64,000 nt of DNA from SLDF01 sp964537925. Lineage in GTDB: Bacteria > Bacteroidota > Bacteroidia > Chitinophagales > Saprospiraceae. Shown in pieces: positions 43,821-51,452 of the stretch. Made by a program: the position numbers and the translations under genes. Each line of letters opens with the position of its first letter. The first letter of the stretch is position 1. The stretch is from positions 186,001-250,000 of the forward strand of contig CAZICV010000004.1 in the NCBI GenBank assembly GCA_964537925.1, given 5' to 3'. The notes beneath the pieces were generated by a model that searched no databases, had not been told where the DNA came from, and worked only from the letters and a program-made list of their open reading frames with translations.

Positions 43821-43837
43821 CGTATTTTAATAAAACG
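43821..43837 (+). repeat. Dispersed palindromic motif, copy 9 (diverged)
   Basis: CGTATTTTAATAAAACG, 13 of 17 consensus positions, followed by GGCTGTACTGAAATACCGTA, which confirms membership. It heads repeat module copy C. Confidence 0.5.
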
Positions 43838-43894
43838 GGCTGTACTGAAATACCGTACGCATAAGTACCAAACAAACCGAACGCTCCAAACTCA

Positions 43895-44020
43895 CCTCTC
43901 ACACGCTCCCGACAACCGGCCTTTTTTTCGAGCAGTACGTTTTCAAGACCCACACACAGGGTGCAGGCATTTGTGCCAGCCGCGGCCGGGTGAGCCACCG
44001 GGAGCCAACAAAATGACATA
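43895..44020 (+). repeat. Dispersed repeat module, copy C
   Basis: CTCTCACACGCTCCCGACAA, GGCCTTTTTTTCGAGCAGTA, GTTTTCAAGACCCACACACA and GAGCCACCGG-type blocks align with 32554-32682 and, more weakly, 852-950. No reading frame is conserved among copies. Confidence 0.7.
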
Positions 44021-44570
44021 GCGAAGCACACACCTCCGAGACACCAAGCTACCACCCGCCCATCATATAATATAAAAGGCCCCCACATATGCAGGCTGAC
44101 CGGGGCACACCACACGCTCAGTTCAAAATGAGCCTGGACCATGAACGCCTGCTGTGTCCTTATGTGAAGGTCCTGGCCACTGTCGGCGACAATATTCAAT
44201 CTACGCAGGATAGCAGGCCGCAAAATCACCCACAACATGAAAATACCGTAAAACTACGTATGATAAAACTACTAAAATCCTATATTTTTACTTATATCAA
44301 TATATAGTTCATATAATTAACCATCATATGCACACACCATTTGTCATTATGATATAGTTGGCATTCATTTGAATGTATTAAGTAATATAGCAGTATAAAA
44401 CATAATATTTTATTTACAATAATATAATCATATCCAAAACCGGGCTAATAAAAAAATACAGCGCATGAGTCAATAATATTTCACATAATCAACGGTCACC
44501 TTATGTATAAAGAAAACAGGGACGCCGAAAACTGAATAGAGTAGGCAAATACAAATCTAAATTGAAGGCC

Positions 44571-45500
44571 ATGTTAAAGATCACAGTAGACATTTTTTCA
44601 GGACGCCCCAATCCATCCTGGATAATAGATGACGACAGGGGGAAAGAAATACTTGACCAGGTTGCCAAAAACCGTGATATCATTTCAAAGACCAGTGATG
44701 GATATGACGGCTTAGGGTTTCGGGGTATCCAGATCGAGCTCATGGGCGATGAAAGTATCAAAGGGATACCTGCACAGTTTTCCATCGGCAACGGGGTACA
44801 AAAAAACCAAAAGGACAGCCTTAATATCGCCAGGCGTATTGTCGACCAGATGCTCCGGTATGAGAAAATGAGCCTGGATCTGTTGAACATCACGCCCTTG
44901 AATAAGGACATCCAAAAGATCGTGTTTGAGAGCCTCGATTCCTATGAGAAAAACCTGGGTTCAATAGCGACGTATATGAAAAAACGTGCTAAGGCCCGTG
45001 CAGCCGCAGGTCCGATCAGGGTCACTGTCAATGATACATCCTGCAGGAATTGCCAGTACGAAGAAAGCCGCTACAATCCAAACTTCTGGAATTCGGATCC
45101 CAATGTACGGACAAGGAACAACTGCTATAATTACGCGCGGAACTGGCGGACCGATACCTTTGCCCAACCCGGCAGATACACCGGGCAAACAGCGTCCAGT
45201 ATGACCTGCGCTCAAGTAAAAGCAGCGGCCCTCCGGGATGGCTTGAAAGAAAGATGCAATTGCCTGCCGCAAAGCGAATACCCGAGAAGGCTAATGGCAC
45301 TTGTCATAGCACCAAATTGGGACTATCACTGGTATCGCAAACACACGAATGGATTCTGGGGCCATAAACCCGGGCAGACGGCTGCAAGAAACACCGACAA
45401 TAGCGGCAACCTTATTCTCAACCCGGAAACCTGTAATCGTGGAAGTTACACGGATTTCTGCGGATATTTCTACGCCGGGAAAAGTGTAAGAATAAAATAG
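44571..45500 (+). CDS. SGRxNP-domain protein with papain-like cysteine-peptidase-type C-terminus (candidate effector)
   Basis: 309 residues from the ATG at 44571; the upstream in-frame TTG is less likely. Residues ~1-100 form a domain opening KITVDIFSGRPNPSW, also present in the next gene. Residues ~170-309 contain NNCYNYARNW (candidate nucleophile Cys), C-rich segments, then PNWDYHWYRKHTNGFWGHKP (candidate His) and NTDNSGN, the order expected of a papain or NlpC/CHAP-like enzyme. No signal peptide or membrane segment. AT-rich compared with the window. I know no characterised homologue; the enzymatic role is inferred from motif order only. Confidence 0.55.
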   Translation: MLKITVDIFSGRPNPSWIIDDDRGKEILDQVAKNRDIISKTSDGYDGLGFRGIQIELMGDESIKGIPAQFSIGNGVQKNQKDSLNIARRIVDQMLRYEKMSLDLLNITPLNKDIQKIVFESLDSYEKNLGSIATYMKKRAKARAAAGPIRVTVNDTSCRNCQYEESRYNPNFWNSDPNVRTRNNCYNYARNWRTDTFAQPGRYTGQTASSMTCAQVKAAALRDGLKERCNCLPQSEYPRRLMALVIAPNWDYHWYRKHTNGFWGHKPGQTAARNTDNSGNLILNPETCNRGSYTDFCGYFYAGKSVRIK

Positions 45501-45503
45501 AAG

Positions 45504-45860
45504 ATGGATAATGCATTCACGCTTTCATTACTAATCTATTCAGGCAGGGAAAACCCATTTGTCCCCATTTCTGAAGCGGAATTCAGCCTGGCGCTACACC
45601 TGGTTAAAAAACAAAGCGTAGCGCATAAGAAGAGTTTCACACCAAATCTCGGCGACATTGGGTTTTCCTTTTACTCACCCCATAAGATCATTAATCTCTA
45701 CCCTGAGATGATCACGGTAGAGACGAGATCGGGAACGTTATACCTGGCGTCTGACAAAGACATACTGAGAAGGACAAGCAATCTATTCTTCAGCAGGTAC
45801 AAAGGTGATGACTCGAAGCCTTTGAAGAAGATCATAAATGATCATTTATTTCCGCTGTAA
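45504..45860 (+). CDS. Stand-alone SGRxNP-domain protein (candidate partner or immunity protein)
   Basis: 118 residues, starting 3 bases after the preceding stop. FTLSLLIYSGRENPFVPISE aligns with the start of the upstream protein, and NLGDIGFSFYSP with its DGLGFRGIQIE; the end (DKDILRRTSNLFFSRY) matches the helix at the end of the shared domain. It therefore consists of that domain alone. Same AT-rich composition. Tight spacing indicates co-translation. The partner or immunity role is hypothesis. Confidence 0.55.
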   Translation: MDNAFTLSLLIYSGRENPFVPISEAEFSLALHLVKKQSVAHKKSFTPNLGDIGFSFYSPHKIINLYPEMITVETRSGTLYLASDKDILRRTSNLFFSRYKGDDSKPLKKIINDHLFPL

Positions 45861-46158
45861 GTAGCTTCAAAACGCTGCAGCCGGACCATGATCACCCGGA
45901 TAATCCGGCATGCCGGTGACACGATAGCCTCTGCTCTTGTAAACACCACAAATACTCCGTATCTTAATAAGACAGGGGTATACTCTCTACACCTGGTCCC
46001 CTGCGAACCAGCCGCCTCAAAACCACCCACTTACATCTGCCACGGTTTGGCTCCCCTGATATAAATGGCCAACTTTGCCCGTCCATCCGGCCCTTCCGAT
46101 GGACCAGCGGCCCGGAGGGCAGGTCCGGATACTACCTGGCTATCAAACTCCGACAAGC
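45861..46158. other. Intergenic region before the MscS gene
   Basis: About 300 bases; holds palindromic motif copy 10 and CAACTTTG (46068-46075), a near -7 match. No gene seen. Confidence 0.45.
45958..45974 (+). promoter_or_regulatory. Dispersed palindromic promoter-like motif, copy 10
   Basis: CGTATCTTAATAAGACA, 16 of 17 consensus positions, 184 bases before the MscS gene start. Confidence 0.5.
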
Positions 46159-47463
46159 ATGACGATGCAATACCTCAACGAATGGCTGTATAGCCTGCTC
46201 ACCCGCTGGGGTGTACCCGGGGAGGGCGCTACATGGCTCACCGCACTCTGTCTCTTCACCGCCGCCATGCTGCTGGCATGGATCCTGGCCTGGACGGCAG
46301 GCAGGATCAGCAATTCCGTATTCTCCCGGCTGGCCAGGCGCACCGCGAGCGCTCTCGACGATTTCCTGCTCAGGAACAAAGTCGTCCTGCTGCTCTCCCG
46401 GATCATACCCTTCGTGTTCATCTACCGCTCGCTGCCCGGCATATTCTACCACCTGCCCGATTGGCTCTCCGCGGCCATCATCCTAGCGGATGTCTACTTT
46501 ATACTCTGGGTGGTATGGCTGATCCGTGCCTTCCTGCGCAGCGTGCGCGACTACCTCAAGACCCGCGAGGCTTACCGTGACAAGCCGGTCGATAGCTTTG
46601 TACAGGTGATCGTGATCTTCGCCTACCTGGTCGCCGGGATCGTCATCTTCTCCACCGTCACCGGCAAATCCGCCGGGGCATTGCTGGCGACTATGGGCGC
46701 GGCATCCGCCATACTGTTGCTGATCTTCAAGGACTCCATCCTGGGGTTCGTCGCCAGCATACAGATCTCCGCCAACGACATGGTGCGTATCGGCGACTGG
46801 ATCACAATGGACAAATACGGAGCCGACGGCGATGTGGTCGAGATCAATCTCGCTACAGTCAAGGTACAGAACTTCGACAAGACGATCACTACTATACCCA
46901 CCTACTACCTCATCTCCGACTCGTTCAAAAACTGGCGCGGTATGCAGAATGCAGGCGGGCGGCGGATCAAACGCGCCGTACGCATCAAAGTATCGAGTAT
47001 ACGCTTCCTGGCCGAAGAGGATATCGACCGGCTCAGCCGCATCGCCCTGATCTCCGGCTACCTGCACAATATCCGCCGGGAGATCGCCGGGCACAATGAA
47101 CACCTGGAGGCCGACACCACCTTCCCCGTCAACGGCCGCAGGCTGACCAATATCGGCGTATACCGGCACTATGTAGAAAACTACCTCAAGGACCTCAGGC
47201 ACACGCACAAGGGTATGACCATCATGACCCGCCAGCTCGAGCCCTCCATACACGGCATCCCGATCGAACTCTATGTATTCATCAACGATACGCGCTGGGT
47301 CAATTACGAGCACATCATGGCGGATATATTCGATCATATCCTGGCCGTCGTCCCCTACTTCGGACTGGAAGTGTACGAACAGCCCAACTCCGGTGACATG
47401 CGCTACCTGGCCGATGCCCTGCCGGGCGCCGGAGCGCCTGAGGCCAGGCAGTCCTATCGCTAA
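46159..47463 (+). CDS. MscS-family mechanosensitive channel, YbdG-like
   Basis: 434 residues from the ATG at 46159; the longer in-frame reading adds a Pro-rich stretch without similarity. About five transmembrane helices precede the MscS pore and beta domain: LATMGAASAILLLIFKDSIL (pore helix), ISANDMVRIGDWITM, and GADGDVVEINLATVKVQNFD. The C-terminal part with GGRRIKRAVRIKVSSIRF and PYFGLEVYEQP matches YbdG/mini-conductance channels rather than MscS itself. It protects the inner membrane in osmotic downshock. Monocistronic. Confidence 0.88.
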   Translation: MTMQYLNEWLYSLLTRWGVPGEGATWLTALCLFTAAMLLAWILAWTAGRISNSVFSRLARRTASALDDFLLRNKVVLLLSRIIPFVFIYRSLPGIFYHLPDWLSAAIILADVYFILWVVWLIRAFLRSVRDYLKTREAYRDKPVDSFVQVIVIFAYLVAGIVIFSTVTGKSAGALLATMGAASAILLLIFKDSILGFVASIQISANDMVRIGDWITMDKYGADGDVVEINLATVKVQNFDKTITTIPTYYLISDSFKNWRGMQNAGGRRIKRAVRIKVSSIRFLAEEDIDRLSRIALISGYLHNIRREIAGHNEHLEADTTFPVNGRRLTNIGVYRHYVENYLKDLRHTHKGMTIMTRQLEPSIHGIPIELYVFINDTRWVNYEHIMADIFDHILAVVPYFGLEVYEQPNSGDMRYLADALPGAGAPEARQSYR

Positions 47464-47784
47464 CACAGTATCCCGCCGGCAACCCGGTGACAAAAGCTGC
47501 GGGACCCCGCAAAAAATACCGTAAAACTACGTATCCAACCTGGCGGACCTGCAACCTATATTCGCCCCTCTGCGCCCGCGTGGCAGCAGCAGGAGAACAA
47601 CGGTCCGTATAGACCAGGGGCGGGCATACAGAACAGCAGGGCAGCCCGCCTTGCTTCCCTGCACGTATAGCTGTATGCGCCCGATAGCTGTGTAATGCCT
47701 GCCACCGGAAAAATCTTCGCCCATCCTGTCGGGCCCTCATCCTCTGTGTTCCGAAAAAGACGTAATATTATCGCACTCAAACAG
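47464..47784. other. Intergenic region with 22-base repeat
   Basis: About 320 bases; 47513-47534 is identical to 44240-44261 (core CGTAAAACTACGTAT). The rest shows no gene or hairpin that I can support. Confidence 0.5.
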
Positions 47785-48213
47785 ATGAATAATATGATGC
47801 CCCGCTATACCCCGATCCTGCTGCTGGCCCTGCTGGGCTGTATCTCCTGCAAAGCTCCCCGGTGGTCTGCCGACAATACCGACCGGGACTATATCCGCAT
47901 CGCCCAGGGCGGCGGGTTTACCGGGCGCTACGAGGAGAAAGTGCTGGAAGCCAACGGCCGTGTCTTCGTCAAGGCCGCCGAGGCGGATACCTTCAGCTAT
48001 GATGGCCGTATCTCTTCCATGAAGAACGGACGGATCTGGTCGGCCGCCGGGATCCTATACGACAATGAACCCGATCTGAACCGGCCGGGCAATATGTCCC
48101 GCTCGGTCACCATCGTGAAAGACGGCAAACCCCGCAAGTTCACCTGGACCCACCCGGACAATAACGGCGGCGGTCCCAGAGTCCTCTACTCACTGGTACA
48201 GGCCGCGGAATGA
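47785..48213 (+). CDS. Hypothetical lipoprotein
   Basis: 142 residues from the ATG at 47785 (MNNMMPRYTP). Signal peptide with lipobox around LLGC/CISC. The mature part is small and beta-rich (YIRIAQGGGFTGRYEEKVLE, RVFVKAAEADTFSYDGRISS) with the final VTIVKDGKPRKFTWTHPDN. No family recognised. The following protease gene has an in-frame start overlapping its stop, but a better start 53 bases further on, so coupling is uncertain. Confidence 0.65.
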   Translation: MNNMMPRYTPILLLALLGCISCKAPRWSADNTDRDYIRIAQGGGFTGRYEEKVLEANGRVFVKAAEADTFSYDGRISSMKNGRIWSAAGILYDNEPDLNRPGNMSRSVTIVKDGKPRKFTWTHPDNNGGGPRVLYSLVQAAE

Positions 48214-48266
48214 TCGCCCGGACAGGCCGTAGTCACTCCTTTTCAAACGTCAAAACCACTCAAATC

Positions 48267-51200
48267 ATGAGAACTGTATACTTCCTGAAAGCCATCGCGC
48301 TCGGCCTGTTGCTCTGCCCGGCGTACCTGCATGCACAGAAGCCTGCGGCATCACAGGCAGGCAGCACAACAGTCCGCCCGGAGGCCATCGCCCCGCTGGA
48401 ATGGCCGGTATCCGTGCCTGCTGCGGACGAACGCTTCAGCGAAGAGACGGGCCTGCAATTGCGGACCCACCCCAATCAGCTCCGCAAAGCGACGCTGATG
48501 CCCCGCTCCGTGATCGTACACGCGACCGATGCCAGCGGCCTGCCGACCTATATCTCCGGCTCCTCACCGGCCTGGAAATTCGAAGCGGGATTACCTGCTA
48601 CTGAAATGGCATACAGCTATCTGCGGGAGCTGGCGCCCGTGCTGCGGAACGCTTCGGTCGACCGGAATTTCCGCCCGCTGCGCAGCGAAACGGACGAACT
48701 AGGCATGGAGCACATACGCTTCGGGCAGTACTATAAGGATATCGAGGTTTACGGTGCAGAGCTGATCGTACACCTGAAAGACCGGAAGCCACAGTCGCTC
48801 AACGGGCGGTTCAGACCGGAGTGGAAGGATCTCGACGCCACACCGGGGCTCAGCAGAGAGTCGGCGCTGGCCACCGCCCGCCAGGATGTGCAGACAAGGA
48901 CGAAGATCCGCCTGTTCAACGCGGCCGAACGGGCCTGGATGCAGGGCCAGGAGCAGTTCTCGGCACAACTGGTGTGGTACTGCCCTACAGCAGACCGGCA
49001 CGACAATGTACGCCTCAGCTGGTGGGTGACTATATACCCGCATTTCGGCGACAAGTGGGAGTACTTTGTAGACGCCCGCTCCGGGGAGATCATCGGGCAG
49101 ATACGCCAGGTGTGCAGCCTGCACGGAGCGCTGGATGTGGCCTACGAACACGGCGCAGCGCCGGTGACGGACCTGGCTCCTGTGCCTGCGGCAAGCACTA
49201 CCCCCGAACTGCTGATGGACGGCCCACGTGCAGCCTCCGGGCTCGACCTGCTCAATGTGACGAGGAACTTCAACACCTACCAGGTCGGCAACACCTATTA
49301 CCTGGCGGACGCCAGCCGCGAGATGTTCCAGCAAAATACCGCCCCGTCCATGCCGGATGGCGGAGAAGGCATCATCCTCACACTCAATGCACAGAATACA
49401 TCCGTATTCTCGAACAACTTCAACCCGGTATACATCACCAGCAACAACAACCAATGGAACAATAAGACCGCTGTATCGGCGCATTTCGGCGCTGAGTACT
49501 GCTACAGCTACTTCAAGACCAAGTTCAACCGCAACGCTATCAACGGCAGCGGCGGCAATATCATCTCTTTCATCAACGTGAGCGATGAGGACGGCAGCTC
49601 ACTCGACAACGCCTACTGGCTGGACCGCTTCATGTTTCACGGCAATGGCGGCACGCTGGCGATACGCCCCTTTGCAGCCGCCCTCGATGTCAACGGACAC
49701 GAAGTGACACACGGCGTGATCGCCAACTCGGCGGGACTGATCTACCAGGACGAATCCGGGGCGCTCAACGAGTCCTTTGCAGATATATTCGGCGCCATGA
49801 TCGAACGGCAGAACTGGAAGATGGGCGAGGCCATCGCCAATCCCGCCCTATTCCCTACCGGTGCATTTCGCGACCTCTCCAACCCGAACAACGGCGGTAC
49901 GGGCTTCTCCCAGTTCTACTACCAGCCGGAGCGTTATGAAAAACGCTACACGGGTACAGAGGACAACGGCGGCGTACACATCAACAGCGGTATCAACAAC
50001 TTTGCCTACTACAAATATGCTCAGCGCATAGGGATGGAGAAGGCAGAAGCCACCTACTACAGGGCGCTGACGGTCTACCTGACGAAGTCCTCCCAGTTCA
50101 TCGACTGCCGCAACGCGGTGATCCAGGCTGCTACGGACCTGTTCGGCGCCCAGTCTGCCGAAGTACAGGCAGCAGGTATCTCCTACGATGAAGTGGGTGT
50201 ATTCGGAGGCAGCGGCAACAATTTCCAGCATGACCTGCCGATCAACCCCGGCTCAGACTTCATCGTACTGTCCGACAACAACCTCTCGCAGATCTACCTG
50301 GCCAACGGTACGGGCGCACTGGTCGCCAACCCGCTCAGCAGCACCGCGCCCGCGAGCAAGATCTCCGTCACGGACAACGGGCAGTTTATGGTCTTCATCG
50401 GCTCAGACAAGCGGATGCGGCTCATCACGATCAACTACAGTACAGGACAGACAAGCGAGCAGATCATCCAGAACGACCCGATCTGGCGCAATGTGGCCGT
50501 CTCCAAGGACGGCAACCGGCTCGCAGCGCTCACCTCCGATATGGACAACAGCCTCTATGTATTCGACCTGGTGTCCGGCGACTTCCGGGTGTATACGCTG
50601 TACAACTATACCACCGCACCGGGTGCACCCCCGCTGGACAACGTGCTCTTTGCCGATGCGATCGAGTTTGACTACTCCGGCGAATACCTCATGTACGACG
50701 CCCTCAACCGGATCAGCGCACAGCAGCAAAACTGGGATATCAACTTCCTAAAGGTCTGGGACAACCGCTCCCGCAACTTCGGCGACGGCTCCCTGATCAA
50801 GTGGATCGACGGCCTGGAACCGACGGAGAGTATCGGGAACCCGTCCTTCTCCAAGATATCGCCCTATATCATCGCATTTGACTATTTCATCGAGTCACAG
50901 GATGCCTACTATGTGCTCAGCTCAAACCTCGAGACAGGTGATATCGGCCTGCTCTTCGAGAACTCTACGCTGGGCTTCCCGTCCTTCTCGCGCGACGACC
51001 GCACCGTCATCTTCGACGCTTATTCAGGCTTAACGCCTGTACTGGCCCGGCAGGCGGTGAAGACCAACAAACTGGAGCCGGAAGGCTCGGCCCAGGTCTT
51101 CATCAACTTCGGCAAATGGGGCATCTGGTACGGCAACGGCACACGCAACCTGAATACAGGCACGGATGATCCGGCGACGGCCAACGCAGCCATACAGGTC

Positions 51201-51443
51201 TCTCCGAACCCGGCGGGAGCGTCACTGACCCTTAGCTGGGACCCGTCGCTCAACGGTGGCCGCCTCACTGAAGTGCTGATCTCCGATATACAGGGCCGAC
51301 CGGTCAGAAACTACCGGGTGCAGGCGACAGCAGAAAGCGGCACGGCCACAGTCGGCCTGCAGGACCTGCCGGGAGGCATGTGGATCCTCACTGCCCGCTT
51401 CGAGCAGGCAGTCGCACATAAGATATTCATGAAATCGGAGTAA
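48267..51443 (+). CDS. M4 (thermolysin-like) metallopeptidase, T9SS-exported
   Basis: 1058 residues from the ATG at 48267, which starts a good signal peptide (ending YLHAQ). An FTP/PepSY propeptide covers ~60-260 (FGQYYKDIEVYGAELIVHLK). The catalytic domain has HEVTH at 478-482 (ligands His478, His482; base Glu479) and Glu502 in NESFADIFG, correct M4 spacing. A TolB/WD-like propeller region follows (~650-950, for example AVSKDGNRLAALTSDMDNSL), then a T9SS sorting domain (PNPAGASLTLSW to the end). A secreted protease with an added propeller. Confidence 0.92.
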   Translation: MRTVYFLKAIALGLLLCPAYLHAQKPAASQAGSTTVRPEAIAPLEWPVSVPAADERFSEETGLQLRTHPNQLRKATLMPRSVIVHATDASGLPTYISGSSPAWKFEAGLPATEMAYSYLRELAPVLRNASVDRNFRPLRSETDELGMEHIRFGQYYKDIEVYGAELIVHLKDRKPQSLNGRFRPEWKDLDATPGLSRESALATARQDVQTRTKIRLFNAAERAWMQGQEQFSAQLVWYCPTADRHDNVRLSWWVTIYPHFGDKWEYFVDARSGEIIGQIRQVCSLHGALDVAYEHGAAPVTDLAPVPAASTTPELLMDGPRAASGLDLLNVTRNFNTYQVGNTYYLADASREMFQQNTAPSMPDGGEGIILTLNAQNTSVFSNNFNPVYITSNNNQWNNKTAVSAHFGAEYCYSYFKTKFNRNAINGSGGNIISFINVSDEDGSSLDNAYWLDRFMFHGNGGTLAIRPFAAALDVNGHEVTHGVIANSAGLIYQDESGALNESFADIFGAMIERQNWKMGEAIANPALFPTGAFRDLSNPNNGGTGFSQFYYQPERYEKRYTGTEDNGGVHINSGINNFAYYKYAQRIGMEKAEATYYRALTVYLTKSSQFIDCRNAVIQAATDLFGAQSAEVQAAGISYDEVGVFGGSGNNFQHDLPINPGSDFIVLSDNNLSQIYLANGTGALVANPLSSTAPASKISVTDNGQFMVFIGSDKRMRLITINYSTGQTSEQIIQNDPIWRNVAVSKDGNRLAALTSDMDNSLYVFDLVSGDFRVYTLYNYTTAPGAPPLDNVLFADAIEFDYSGEYLMYDALNRISAQQQNWDINFLKVWDNRSRNFGDGSLIKWIDGLEPTESIGNPSFSKISPYIIAFDYFIESQDAYYVLSSNLETGDIGLLFENSTLGFPSFSRDDRTVIFDAYSGLTPVLARQAVKTNKLEPEGSAQVFINFGKWGIWYGNGTRNLNTGTDDPATANAAIQVSPNPAGASLTLSWDPSLNGGRLTEVLISDIQGRPVRNYRVQATAESGTATVGLQDLPGGMWILTARFEQAVAHKIFMKSE

Positions 51444-51452
51444 GCCGCGCGC

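Larger units (their letters stand above)
43437..44570. other. Long non-coding region with repeat copy C and an AT-rich segment
   Basis: No gene supported. Bases 43821-43837 hold palindromic motif copy 9 and 43895-44020 repeat module copy C. Bases 44240-44261 are a 22-base sequence repeated exactly at 47513-47534. From ~44265 to 44560 the DNA is strongly AT-rich, an abrupt change that continues moderately into the next two genes and marks the edge of a likely acquired segment. Confidence 0.6.

Noticed and set aside
46483..47493. 336-codon minus-strand ORF opposite the MscS gene
   Set aside because: Antisense to a well-supported channel; no domain, signal peptide or promoter on that strand.
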